64,000 nucleotides of DNA from Bradyrhizobium iriomotense. GTDB lineage: Bacteria; Pseudomonadota; Alphaproteobacteria; Rhizobiales; Xanthobacteraceae. Under the pieces are notes generated by a model, which saw nothing but the letters and a program-made list of their open reading frames with translations, was not told where the DNA came from and made no database searches. Each line of letters begins with the position of its first letter. Positions within the stretch are counted from its first letter, which is position 1. The DNA is taken from contig NZ_JAFCJZ010000023.1 in assembly GCF_018130765.1 (NCBI RefSeq), positions 1 through 64,000 of the forward strand. The letters are read 5' to 3'. This document shows, piece after piece, positions 26,794 to 35,644 of the stretch. The position numbers and the translations under genes were made by a program.

Positions 26794-27792
26794 TCAGGCG
26801 ACGTTGATCTTCTCGAAAATGCCCTCCGCGCCAATCTCCTTGGCGTAAGTGGCCATCACGGGGTCGGCGAGCTTCTTCATGGCGTCCCGCTCCTCGAAGG
26901 GAACGCGCTTGAGCTTGCCGGCCTTCTCGAGCGTGTCGAGCTTGACGACCTCTTCGCTCGATTCCACCTGACGGCCGTAGTCGCCGGCTTCCTTGCCGGC
27001 CTTCATGATCGCGTCCTGCAAATCCTTCGGCAAGGTCTTCAGCGTCTTCACCGAGAAGCAGATCGGCCGGATCGACACGGCGTGCTGGGTGAGGCTGAGA
27101 TGCGGGGCGACTTCGTAGAACTTCATCGCCTCGACGCCCGCCGCCTCGTTTTCGCCCGCCGATATCACGCCGTTCTGGATCGCATTGTAGATTTCGTTAT
27201 AGGCGATCACGGTCGGGCTCATGCCGACGGCCGCAAAGGTCTTCGACCAGATCGGTGCGCCCTGCACGCGAACCTTGAGGCCCTTGAGATCGGCGAGATT
27301 CTTGAGCGGCTTGTTGGCGAAGATGTTGCGGATGCCGCCGCCGGCATAGCCGATCAGAACGACCTCGGCTTTCGCCGCGACCTCGTCGGCGATCGGCGCC
27401 AGGATATTGGCTTCGACGACCTTGTTCATGTGCTCGATGCCCTTGAACACGAAGGGCGCATCGATGAACGGAGCCGCCTTGGCGAAAGTCGACATATGGG
27501 CCGGCGAGACGATGCCGTAATCGACCGCCTTGCCCTGCGACATGTACTCGAAATACTGCTTCTCGAGACCGAGCGAGGAGTTCCTGTGCAGCGTGAAATT
27601 GACGGGCTTGCCGTAGTATTTCTTCACCAGCTCCTCGAACCGGATCAGTGCCCGGTTGAAGGCATGGTCGTCGTTGAACTGGACCGCGCCGTTCAGCGTG
27701 ATCGGCGCCTGCGCCCTGAGGATCGACGGCATGCCGATCGTGGCCGCCGCGGTGGTTGCACCGATACCAGCGAGAAATGCCCTTCGCTTCAT
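26794..27792 (-). CDS. TRAP transporter substrate-binding protein (DctP family)
   Basis: A 332-residue periplasmic protein. The N-terminus KRRAFLAGIGATTAAATIG is a twin-arginine-like signal, cleaved near RAQA. DctP hallmarks are the conserved Arg region in LKVRVQGAPIWSKTFAAVG and PTVIAYNEIYNAIQNGVISAGENEA. It delivers substrate to the DctQM pair encoded 84 bp downstream. Start ATG with GGGAGGG upstream. The ligand is unknown. Confidence 0.93.
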   Translation of the reverse strand: MKRRAFLAGIGATTAAATIGMPSILRAQAPITLNGAVQFNDDHAFNRALIRFEELVKKYYGKPVNFTLHRNSSLGLEKQYFEYMSQGKAVDYGIVSPAHMSTFAKAAPFIDAPFVFKGIEHMNKVVEANILAPIADEVAAKAEVVLIGYAGGGIRNIFANKPLKNLADLKGLKVRVQGAPIWSKTFAAVGMSPTVIAYNEIYNAIQNGVISAGENEAAGVEAMKFYEVAPHLSLTQHAVSIRPICFSVKTLKTLPKDLQDAIMKAGKEAGDYGRQVESSEEVVKLDTLEKAGKLKRVPFEERDAMKKLADPVMATYAKEIGAEGIFEKINVA

Positions 27793-28079
27793 CGTCACCC
27801 TCCCTTTGATGCTCCGGCCCTGTCGCCGGGCCGTGAGCGCAGCCGGTATGCGGCTTGCGAAACGGAAGCGTATGAAAAACCCCGGCGGGACGGAAGTCAT
27901 TTCGCGTGCGCTGGAGGTACTCTTCGTCGCAGGACTTGCTCCTGTGCGACCTGCTGCACTGCAACTCGCGTTCCTGCCGGCACGCCGCGTGAGCGGCCTC
28001 CCACTCCCGGAGGACAGGGGAAGATGTGCAGACCTTGACGGTCTTCATGCTGCTCTCGGCTTCGGCGCGCGACTTGTAG
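27793..28079. other. Intergenic region, no gene recognised
   Basis: About 290 bp upstream of the TRAP operon. Open frames exist on the minus strand but match no family known to me and have no ribosome-binding site. The operon promoter should be here, but no specific element stands out. Confidence 0.5.
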
Positions 28080-28193
28080 ATCGGGCACGGCCGATTTGAC
28101 CCATCCCTCACCAAATATCGCTACGTCTATTCCGGCGAACGCGTGATGCTGGTGGACCAGGGCACACGGACCGTCTTCAGAAAATTGAACTGA
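28080..28193 (+). pseudogene. C-terminal remnant of a DUF1236-like protein
   Basis: A short frame with no start codon ends in TKYRYVYSGERVMLVDQG followed by TRTVFRKLN and a stop. This resembles the C-terminal end of DUF1236-type secreted proteins, where a Y-x-Y/V...R.VLVDP.TR.I pattern closes the protein. A stop codon lies directly upstream in frame, and no N-terminal part is visible in the surrounding 300 bp. It looks like a decayed gene end, not an active small gene. Confidence 0.45.
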
Positions 28194-28401
28194 CGGACCA
28201 GCGCCGCCGCGAAGGCGGCCGCTGGCCGGAGTTGATCGCGATCAGCATGAGCTGAAGCGCAGATCGCCCCGCACTGCGCTGCAAAATCCACGTGGACCGC
28301 TCGCCGGATGCGAAAATCGTGGCGCGAGGCAAGGCCTGCCCGTATGGTTCTCGACAAAATCATAATCCGGCGCCGCCGCGCCGGAACCGGGACGCCCGCG
28401 T

Positions 28402-29910
28402 TTGTCAAAGCTCTCCCTGCCGGTCCGGCTCGCTCTCCTGGTCGCGGGAACGATGCTGCCGATGATCGTCTTCGCGGTCGGCATCGCCTTCTACCATTAC
28501 AAGCAGGACCGCAGCGACGCGACGCGCCGCGTGCTGGAGAACGTGCGCAGCATGCGCCTCGTGCTGGATTCCGAGGTGCAGCGCATGACCGGCAGCTTGC
28601 AGGTGCTGGCGCTGACGAACTCGCTGCGCAACGACGACTTCCAGAGCTTTCGCCGCATCGCGCTCGGCTTCCTCGACCAGTACGGCAAGGGCGGCCTGAT
28701 GCTGATCTCCGACCGCAAGGGCCGGCTGTTGTTCTCCACCGCGACGGAGGATACCGCGAGCCTGCCGCTGCGTGGCAATCTGGAGATCGTCGAAAAGGTG
28801 TTCGCGACCAGGACGCCGCAATATTCCGACCTGGTCACCGGCGCGATCAATGGACGTCAGGTGCTCACTGTCGAAGTGCCGGTGTTCCGGAACGGCGAGG
28901 TGATCTACGACCTCTGCTTCAGCCCGCCGATCGGCGTCTTCCAGGAGCTGGTCGAGAAGCAGCGGCCCGACCCAAAGTGGACAGTGTCCCTGCTCGACAC
29001 CAAGGGCACGGTATTCGCCCGCGTGCCAAACCCGGGGGAAAACTTCGGCAAGCGCGCATCGCCGTCGTTGTATGCGGAAATGTTTCGCGCGCCCGAGGCA
29101 ACGCTGTCGTCGGTCTCGCTGGACGGCGTTGCGCTCGCCTCCGCCTACACAAGATCGCAGCTCACGGGATGGACGGTGGCCGCGGGCGTCCCCGAGAGCT
29201 CGCTGATCGCCCCGCTCTGGCGCAACATCGCGATCACCAGCCTGATCGGCGGCATCCTGCTGCTGATCGGTCTCACCTTCGCGGTGCGGATGGCAACCAC
29301 GATCGCGCGCGGCGAGATGCTGCACAATCTCCTGATCGAGGAGCTCAACCACCGCGTCAAGAACACGCTGGCCTTGATGCAGGCGATCGCGGTCCAGACC
29401 TTCCGCAGCGCCAGCCGGGACGAGCGGGCCAAGTTTGAAGGACGGCTCGGCGCGCTCGCCGAGGCACATAATCTGCTCAGCCAGGAGAAATGGGCGGGCT
29501 CGGAGCTGAGGGACGTCATCGCCCGTGCGCTTCAGCCGTTCCTGCTGAGCAATCCCGACCGCATCCGCATGGCCGGCCCCGCAGTGCCGCTGTCGCCGCG
29601 GCTTGCCGTGGTGCTGTCGATGATCGTGCACGAGATCGCCACCAACGCGGCGAAATACGGCGCGCTGTCGAACGAGACTGGCCGGGTGACGCTCGACTGG
29701 GAGGTCATCACTGAGGCGTCGAAGCCGCAGCTACGGCTGATCTGGACCGAGATCGGCGGACCGCCGGTGACCGCGCCGGTGCGACGCGGCTTCGGCTCGC
29801 GCCTGATCGAGCGCAGCGCGCGCGACCAGCTCGGCGGCGAGGCCACCGTCGACTTCCTGCCGCGCGGCGTCGTCTGCACCGTGACTTGCACGCTGGACGA
29901 TGCGCGGTAG
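28402..29910 (+). CDS. HWE-type sensor histidine kinase with extracytoplasmic Cache-like domain
   Basis: A 502-residue inner-membrane kinase. A first helix (about 8-30) and a second (about 275-296) flank a periplasmic sensor domain with a Cache/PAS-like pattern. The cytoplasmic part has the H-box EELNHRVKNTLAL (phospho-acceptor His317), the N-box HEIATNAAKYGALS and a WTE motif before GFGSRLIERS, all features of the HWE/HisKA_2 family common in rhizobia. The start is a TTG with GGGA upstream. No response regulator lies nearby, so it is an orphan. The ligand is unknown. Confidence 0.9.
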   Translation: MSKLSLPVRLALLVAGTMLPMIVFAVGIAFYHYKQDRSDATRRVLENVRSMRLVLDSEVQRMTGSLQVLALTNSLRNDDFQSFRRIALGFLDQYGKGGLMLISDRKGRLLFSTATEDTASLPLRGNLEIVEKVFATRTPQYSDLVTGAINGRQVLTVEVPVFRNGEVIYDLCFSPPIGVFQELVEKQRPDPKWTVSLLDTKGTVFARVPNPGENFGKRASPSLYAEMFRAPEATLSSVSLDGVALASAYTRSQLTGWTVAAGVPESSLIAPLWRNIAITSLIGGILLLIGLTFAVRMATTIARGEMLHNLLIEELNHRVKNTLALMQAIAVQTFRSASRDERAKFEGRLGALAEAHNLLSQEKWAGSELRDVIARALQPFLLSNPDRIRMAGPAVPLSPRLAVVLSMIVHEIATNAAKYGALSNETGRVTLDWEVITEASKPQLRLIWTEIGGPPVTAPVRRGFGSRLIERSARDQLGGEATVDFLPRGVVCTVTCTLDDAR

Positions 29911-29914
29911 CGAT

Positions 29915-30421
29915 CTATTTGCGGCGAGCGGCGGCGGCGAGCCCCTCGATCCATTCCTGATGGGCGTTCAGCATCGGATTGGGCCTCGTCTGCGCCAGGT
30001 CCTTCGCCGGCTGGCCGGTCTGGGTCTCCTGCGTGAGGATCCGCACGCGGCCGCCGGGGAGATCCTCGATCAGCCAGGCATGGTGGACATCGAGCCGCGT
30101 CGCGGCATCGCCCTCGACCCAGCCGTGCCAGGCGACACGCGCCGGCCTGCCCGGCGCCGGCGGCTCGTACTCCGTCACCTCGGTCTCCACCGGAAAGCTG
30201 AAGGTGGTGAAGCGGAAGCGTGCCCCCAGACGCAATCCGGGCCCCTTGCCGTCGTGGAAGCGGATATCCGAGACGTTGCTGTAATAGGTCGGCCAGGCCG
30301 TGGTATCGTTGAGCTGCGGCCAGACCTGGTCGGCACGCAGACCTTTCACGATGATCTCGTTCGAGACGTAGTTGTCGGTCGTGCCCGGCAGGTACTGATC
30401 GGGCCAGATGATATCGCTCAT
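29915..30421 (-). CDS. SRPBCC (START-like) domain protein
   Basis: A 168-residue protein with the SRPBCC/polyketide-cyclase pattern: a first strand EIIVKGLRADQVWPQLNDTTAWPTYYSNVSDIRF, then strands ending in VHHAWLIEDLPGGRVRILTQET and a C-terminal helix LNAHQEWIEGLAAAA. Such domains bind hydrophobic ligands. It is divergent from a LysR regulator, which may control it. The exact role is unknown. Confidence 0.85.
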   Translation of the reverse strand: MSDIIWPDQYLPGTTDNYVSNEIIVKGLRADQVWPQLNDTTAWPTYYSNVSDIRFHDGKGPGLRLGARFRFTTFSFPVETEVTEYEPPAPGRPARVAWHGWVEGDAATRLDVHHAWLIEDLPGGRVRILTQETQTGQPAKDLAQTRPNPMLNAHQEWIEGLAAAARRK

Positions 30422-30534
30422 TGCAGAGAAATCCTTCGTTCGGATCGGATTGACGTTCTCGCCATTGGACTTTCCGACAGATGGGGGTTACGTCCGGACA
30501 GCGCCAATCGTCATTTCCGATTACGATCATCAGC

Positions 30535-31458
30535 ATGCGCGATATCAGAACCCTCGACCTCAACCTGCTGAAGGCCTTCAATGCGCTGATCGAGGAGCGC
30601 AACGTCACGCGCGCCGCGGCGCGGCTGGCGCTGACGCAGCCCGCGATGAGCGGAACCCTGACGCGCCTGCGCGCCAGTTTCGGCGACCCGCTGTTCGTCC
30701 GCACCCAACGCGGCATCGTTCCGACCTCGCGCGCATTGGAGCTCGCAGATCCCGTCAAGCGGGTGCTGGAAGACGTCGAGGCGCTGCTGAAGCCGCGCGC
30801 GTTCGAGCCCGCGGCCGCGAGCTTCACGCTGTCGCTGGCAGCCACCGACTATGCCTTGCGGGCCGTCGTCGTCCCCTTCCTCGCAGCGCTACGGACGCGC
30901 GCCCCGCATGTTCGCGTGGCGGTACGCCCGATCGACGACGAGCGGCTGCGCAGCCAGTTCGAGCGCGGCGATCTCGACCTTGCGCTGCTCACGCCGGAGA
31001 CGACGCCTCCGGACCTGCATGTCCGCCGCCTGTTCGACGAGCAATATGTCTGCGCGATGCGCCGCAATCATCCCGATGCGAAGGGCAGGACGCTCTCGCT
31101 CGAACGCTTCTGCGCGCTCGACCACGCGCTGGTCTCCTATGCCGGTGACAGCTTTACCGGCACGACCGACACGGCGCTCGCAAAGCTCGGGCGCCGGCGG
31201 CGCGTCAGCCTGTCGGTGGCGAGCTTTCTCGTCCTCCCCGAAGTGCTGCGCGCGAGCGACCTCATCGCCGTGGTGCCGCGGCGTCTGGTCGCCGATATCG
31301 ACGGGCTGACCCTGCTCAAGCCGCCGCTGGAGATCCCCGGATTTGCCAAGATCGCCGCCTGGCACGACCGCACCCATCGCGACCCCGGCCATCGCTGGAT
31401 CCGCGCGTTGCTGTTCGAGACGTCAGGCGCGAAAACGAGAAGGGAGAAGACCCCATGA
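30535..31458 (+). CDS. LysR-family transcriptional regulator (NodD/PcpR-like group)
   Basis: A 307-residue regulator. The winged helix is DLNLLKAFNALIEERNVTRAAARLALTQPAMSGTLTRLR (about 8-46), typical of the LysR branch that includes NodD and LinR. The C-terminal effector-binding domain follows. It lies between a divergent SRPBCC gene and an enolase-superfamily gene whose ATG overlaps its stop (ATGA). It therefore probably regulates one or both. Confidence 0.92.
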   Translation: MRDIRTLDLNLLKAFNALIEERNVTRAAARLALTQPAMSGTLTRLRASFGDPLFVRTQRGIVPTSRALELADPVKRVLEDVEALLKPRAFEPAAASFTLSLAATDYALRAVVVPFLAALRTRAPHVRVAVRPIDDERLRSQFERGDLDLALLTPETTPPDLHVRRLFDEQYVCAMRRNHPDAKGRTLSLERFCALDHALVSYAGDSFTGTTDTALAKLGRRRRVSLSVASFLVLPEVLRASDLIAVVPRRLVADIDGLTLLKPPLEIPGFAKIAAWHDRTHRDPGHRWIRALLFETSGAKTRREKTP

Positions 31459-32588
31459 AGATCACGAGTGTTCGGACCCACATCATCGAGGCAAAACTCT
31501 CGCAGCCCTTCGCCTATTCACGCGCCTGGTACGACACCCGCACCGCGATGCTGGTCGAGATCGAGACCGACACGGGGCTGACAGGCTGGGGCGAATGCTA
31601 CGGACCCGCGCGGATCACGGCAGCCGTCGTGCAGACCATCGCACCCTGGCTAATCGGCGAAGATCCCTTGCGCACCGACGTGCTGTGGCAAAGCATCTAC
31701 GCGCGCTTGCGCGATCACGGCCAGAAGGGCGTCGTGATCCAGGGGCTCAGCGGCATCGACATCGCGCTGTGGGACATCAAGGGCAAGCATTTCGGCGTGC
31801 CTGCGCATCAGCTTCTCGGCGGCGCGGCGCGCAAGGACGTGCAGGCCTACGCGACCGGGCTCTACCGGCGCAAGACAGGCGATCCGCTGCAATATCTGCC
31901 GGAGGAAGCGGCCGGCTATGTCGCGGAAGGATTCCGGGCCGTAAAGCTGAAGGTCGGCTTCGGCATCGCGGAGGATGCCGCGGTCACGCGCGCGGTGCGC
32001 GAGGCGATCGGCCCCGATGTCGCGCTGATGGTGGATGCGAACCACGCCTATGACGCGGTGGCGGCGATCCGCCTCGGCCACCTGATCGAGCGTCACGACA
32101 TCGGCTGGTTCGAGGAGCCGGTGCCGCCGGAAGACGTCGCTGGATATCGCGCGGTGAAATCCGCGCTGTCCATTCCGGTCGCAGGCGGCGAATGCGAATT
32201 CACGCGCTTCGGCTTCCGCGACCTGTTCGCCTCGCATGCGCTCGACATCGCCCAGCCCGACACCTGCGCGGCCGGCGGCCTCACCGAATGCAAGAAGATT
32301 GCCGACATGAGCGAAGCCTTCGGCATCCGCTACAATCCGCATGTCTGGGGCACCGGCGTCGCCATCGCGGCCTCGCTCCAGCTCCTCGCCGTGCTGCCGT
32401 CGCATACGCCGACCTCGCTCACACCACTCGAGCCGATGATCGAGTTCGACCGCACCGAACATCCGATCCGGCAGGCGATCCTGAAGGAACCGATCGAGCA
32501 TGCGAAGGGCGTTGTGCGCATCCCCGACGGCCCGGGACTCGGGATCGAGATCGACCGTGAGGCGCTGGCGCGATTTGCTGCGCGCTGA
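31455..32588 (+). CDS. Mandelate racemase/muconate lactonizing enzyme family protein
   Basis: A 377-residue member of the enolase superfamily. Active-site residues are Lys164-x-Lys166 (KLKVG), metal ligands Asp194 (DANHAY), Glu220 (WFEEP) and Glu246 (GGECE), and His296 (NPHVWGTG) as the second base. The KxK plus His pattern is that of the mandelate-racemase subgroup, so an acid sugar or aromatic hydroxy-acid dehydration or racemisation is possible. It is translationally coupled to the LysR gene. Confidence 0.93.
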   Translation: MKITSVRTHIIEAKLSQPFAYSRAWYDTRTAMLVEIETDTGLTGWGECYGPARITAAVVQTIAPWLIGEDPLRTDVLWQSIYARLRDHGQKGVVIQGLSGIDIALWDIKGKHFGVPAHQLLGGAARKDVQAYATGLYRRKTGDPLQYLPEEAAGYVAEGFRAVKLKVGFGIAEDAAVTRAVREAIGPDVALMVDANHAYDAVAAIRLGHLIERHDIGWFEEPVPPEDVAGYRAVKSALSIPVAGGECEFTRFGFRDLFASHALDIAQPDTCAAGGLTECKKIADMSEAFGIRYNPHVWGTGVAIAASLQLLAVLPSHTPTSLTPLEPMIEFDRTEHPIRQAILKEPIEHAKGVVRIPDGPGLGIEIDREALARFAAR

Positions 32589-32895
32589 GGCGTTGACCGG
32601 CAATCGAGCAGTGGTCCCCACCTGCCCGTCGGCTCGCCATGTGACGGCTTGCCGCTCTTTCACGAACCATTTCAACGGCATCTAACGCCTCTCGCACGAT
32701 CTCCATTCAGCATCGCGACAGCTCGGCGCCGCCCGGCGTGCGTTTGCGAAAACGCGCGCCCGCCCGGAGCAGGATCGGACAAAGCATGGCCGCTTCAGGA
32801 AAGACGCTGTGCCCTCGCACGCATAGAACGCGCGCCGACCCGTACAAATACGGACACCTGATGCGTAGCCTGAGACGACCAGGAGGATCCACGCG
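32589..32895. other. Intergenic region, no gene recognised
   Basis: About 300 bp between the enolase-superfamily gene and the AraC gene. Short open frames on both strands have no family resemblance. An AGGAGG site directly before 32896 belongs to the AraC gene. Confidence 0.5.
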
Positions 32896-33855
32896 ATGAC
32901 CGGGAGCACCGCACTCATGCGCAGTCCCTCACACAAGGGCTTGCCACCCATACCTCGCACACAGCCAGAAGATGGTGCGACATCCGAGCGGCGCGCCGCC
33001 GATGCCGAGATGGCGCGGGTGCTCAGGACCGAACCCGCCCGCATGGCGCTCGACACCTCCGGCGCCGGGATCGCTCACTGGAAACACGATCCGTTGCACG
33101 ACGTGGTCGAGCCCATGAGCCACCACGTGATCATGGCGTACAACGGCATGATGCAGCGCATGGAGCGGCGGTCGGGAAGATCGATTGCGATCGGTACGTT
33201 TCGTCCTGGAGTCGTGATCATCATTCCGGAGGGATCGAGCTCCCGATGGGACATTCCGAAGCCTGTCGATGTGGTCCAACTCTATCTTCCCAATGCAACA
33301 CTGAAGCGCGTTGCCGGCGAAGCCGGGATTGCGAAGCCAGCCGAGCTGCTGGAGCGTACGGCGCACCCCGACCCGATCACGTCCAGGCTGATCTTGAGCG
33401 CGGCGGATTCGCTGGAGGGCAACGGAGCCCTCGATACGCTGTTCCGCCATCAGCTGACGGACCTCCTGGCCACGCGCCTGCTGGTTGCCCACACAGGCTC
33501 GTCCATCACGTTCCAACCGACCATGGGCGGGCTGTCGCCGAAGGTTCTGCTCCGTGCGATCGAACGGTTGCGCTCGGACAGCGATGCGGACGTCTCCCTC
33601 AATGCGCTGGCGTCTGATGCCGGCCTGTCGCGCTTCCACTTCTGCCGTGCCTTCAAGGAGAGCACCGGACTCTCGCCGCATGCCTGGCTTCGCCAGCACC
33701 GGCTCGAGCAGGCCATGACCATGCTGCGCGACAGCGACGAACCGGTCGTCTCGATCGCTGCGGCGCTTGGCTATTCGTCCCAGACGGCGTTCGCAGCAGC
33801 CTTCAGGAAGCTGACCGGCGAGACTCCGAGCGATTGGCGCAGGCGCGTGCGCTAG
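32896..33855 (+). CDS. AraC-family transcriptional regulator
   Basis: A 319-residue regulator whose C-terminal 100 residues hold two helix-turn-helix motifs: LASDAGLSRFHFCRAFKESTGLSP, then VVSIAAALGYSSQTAFAAAFRKLTGETP. The N-terminal domain is a cupin-like sensor of no recognised ligand. The ATG is preceded by AGGAGG. The genes after it (flavoprotein, MBL hydrolase) are candidates for its targets. Confidence 0.92.
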   Translation: MTGSTALMRSPSHKGLPPIPRTQPEDGATSERRAADAEMARVLRTEPARMALDTSGAGIAHWKHDPLHDVVEPMSHHVIMAYNGMMQRMERRSGRSIAIGTFRPGVVIIIPEGSSSRWDIPKPVDVVQLYLPNATLKRVAGEAGIAKPAELLERTAHPDPITSRLILSAADSLEGNGALDTLFRHQLTDLLATRLLVAHTGSSITFQPTMGGLSPKVLLRAIERLRSDSDADVSLNALASDAGLSRFHFCRAFKESTGLSPHAWLRQHRLEQAMTMLRDSDEPVVSIAAALGYSSQTAFAAAFRKLTGETPSDWRRRVR

Positions 33856-33951
33856 CAGCAATCTCTCGACAGCGACGGCAATCGCTCTGGCGCGTTCGAA
33901 TATCTGGTTCGCTAAACATCGCATAACAGACCACGCGGACGGAGACGTACA

Positions 33952-34233
33952 ATGAATTGGAAACGCCTTGTCATCGCACCGCGACGGAAAGCCATCGCAA
34001 CGGCGCTCCTGTACGGGCTCTCACTGACCGTGCGTCTCACCTCGCCGACAGCCGAGGAGGCGCCGGCGCAGAGCGCCAGTCCCCTCGCGTCAATCCTGGT
34101 CAATCATGATTGGCCGAGGAAGGCTGCCATGCCGGTCGCGCTGCGCGGCTGGCCATCGAGCCCGAGAAGCTGCCAGGCGTCCTGTGGAAGCCCTGCGCTG
34201 CTGTCGTCACTGCCGAGCTGCACCGCTCCGTAA
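33952..34233 (+). CDS. Small hypothetical protein, possibly frameshifted
   Basis: A 93-residue frame starting ATG with GGAG upstream. The N-terminus has a basic stretch and a hydrophobic segment (IATALLYGLSLTVRLTS) like a signal peptide, and then SASPLASILVNHDWPRKAAM. The last 35 residues are Ser/Pro/Cys-rich and look out of frame. It may be a small secreted protein or a broken gene. I recognise no family, and the remaining gap to the flavoprotein is empty. Confidence 0.35.
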   Translation: MNWKRLVIAPRRKAIATALLYGLSLTVRLTSPTAEEAPAQSASPLASILVNHDWPRKAAMPVALRGWPSSPRSCQASCGSPALLSSLPSCTAP

Positions 34234-34351
34234 GGCGCAACCGGTCACCGTTTCACCTCTTCGCGTCATCGCCGATCGCAGCAGGCTCCGCCGATTTTGG
34301 GCGGCGGCGACGCACGTCTGTCCCGATCAATCGAATCCAGGAGTGAACCAC

Positions 34352-35554
34352 ATGCGACTTCTCATCATCGGCGCCGGCTTTGCAGGCATGTACACCGCCC
34401 TCTCCGCCGCCCGCCTGCGCGACATCCAGGGCGCCTCCCCTGACGATCTCGAGATCGCGCTGATCGCGCCGCAGCCGACGCTGGTGGTCCGCCCGCGGCT
34501 GTATGAGCCGAAGCCGGAAACCCTGACGGCGCCGCTGCTCGACGTCCTCAAGGCGATCGACGTCAACTACATCCAGGGCAGCGCCGAGACTGTCAACACC
34601 GAAGCGCGGACGGTGCTGATCACGTCTCCCAGGGGCCCACGCACCCTCTCCTACGACCGCCTGGTGATCGCGACCGGCAGCCGCCTGTTCCGCCCCAACA
34701 TTCCCGGCCTTGCCGAGCACGGTTTCAGCGTCGACTCGCTCGATGACGCCGTGGCGCTCGACAGGCATCTGCATGGTCTCGCCGAGCGGCCCGCCGTCAA
34801 CGGACGCGACACGGTCGTCGTCGCCGGCGGCGGCTTCACCGGCATCGAAGCCGCGACCGAGTTGCCCGCGCGCCTGCGCAAGATCTTCGGCAAGGATTCG
34901 AAGACACGCGTGATCATCGTCGAGCGCAATGGCGCTATCGCGCCTGATATGGGTGAAGGCCCCCGTCCGCTCATCGAGGATGCCCTGCGCAAGCTCGGCG
35001 TCGAGACCCGGCTCGGGGCCGGCGTCGCCTCGCTCGACAAATCCGGCGTGACGCTCTCGACCGGCGAGCACATCGAAACCGAGACGGTGGTCTGGGCTGC
35101 CGGCATCCGCGCCGCGCCGTTGACGGCGCAGATCCCCGCCGAGCGCGACAATTTCGGCCGGCTGCTGGTGGATCGCGATCTGCGCGTGCCCGGTGTCGCC
35201 GGCGTCTTCGCCACAGGCGATGCCGCCCGCGCCGCCTGCGACGACGACGGCAATTACGCGCTGATGTCTTGCCAGCATGCCACGCGCATGGGCGCCTTTG
35301 CCGGCAACAACGCCGCCGCGGAGCTGCTCGGCGTTCCGACCAGGCCCTATCACCAGAAGGCCTATGTCACCTGCCTCGACCTCGGCGAAGCCGGCGCGCT
35401 GTTCACGCGCGGCTGGGAACGCAAGGTCGAGATGGTCGGCGACGTCGCCAAGAAGACGAAGCGGGAGATCAACACCGTCTGGATCTATCCGCCGAAGGCC
35501 GAGCGCGCCGCCGCGCTCGCCTCGGCCGATCCGGAGCGTGTGACCGATCTCTAG
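34352..35554 (+). CDS. NAD(P)/FAD-dependent oxidoreductase (NDH-2-like)
   Basis: A 400-residue flavoprotein. The FAD fold is LLIIGAGFAGMYTAL (3-17), the NAD(P) fold is TVVVAGGGFTGIEAATEL (about 152-169), and FATGDAARA (about 289) closes the FAD site. It resembles type-II NADH dehydrogenases and related quinone reductases but lacks an obvious C-terminal membrane anchor. The start has AGGAG. It lies 90 bp before an MBL hydrolase and after the AraC gene, so a co-regulated redox unit is possible. Confidence 0.9.
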   Translation: MRLLIIGAGFAGMYTALSAARLRDIQGASPDDLEIALIAPQPTLVVRPRLYEPKPETLTAPLLDVLKAIDVNYIQGSAETVNTEARTVLITSPRGPRTLSYDRLVIATGSRLFRPNIPGLAEHGFSVDSLDDAVALDRHLHGLAERPAVNGRDTVVVAGGGFTGIEAATELPARLRKIFGKDSKTRVIIVERNGAIAPDMGEGPRPLIEDALRKLGVETRLGAGVASLDKSGVTLSTGEHIETETVVWAAGIRAAPLTAQIPAERDNFGRLLVDRDLRVPGVAGVFATGDAARAACDDDGNYALMSCQHATRMGAFAGNNAAAELLGVPTRPYHQKAYVTCLDLGEAGALFTRGWERKVEMVGDVAKKTKREINTVWIYPPKAERAAALASADPERVTDL

Positions 35555-35644
35555 GCACGTGAAGCGACGGCGGCCGCGCGCCCTGGCTGCGCGGCCCGCT
35601 CAACCAAACCCAGCCAGAAGCCTTCCACGCAACAGGAGACGAAC

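Noticed and set aside
32682..32915. Minus-strand frame with a hydrophobic N-terminus and several cysteines
   Set aside because: It overlaps the AraC ribosome-binding site and start, lacks its own ribosome-binding site, and has no family resemblance.
34106..34351. 82-codon N-terminal extension of the flavoprotein
   Set aside because: The FAD fold starts at the ATG at 34352, which has AGGAG upstream; the extension is Arg/Ala-rich and not conserved-looking.
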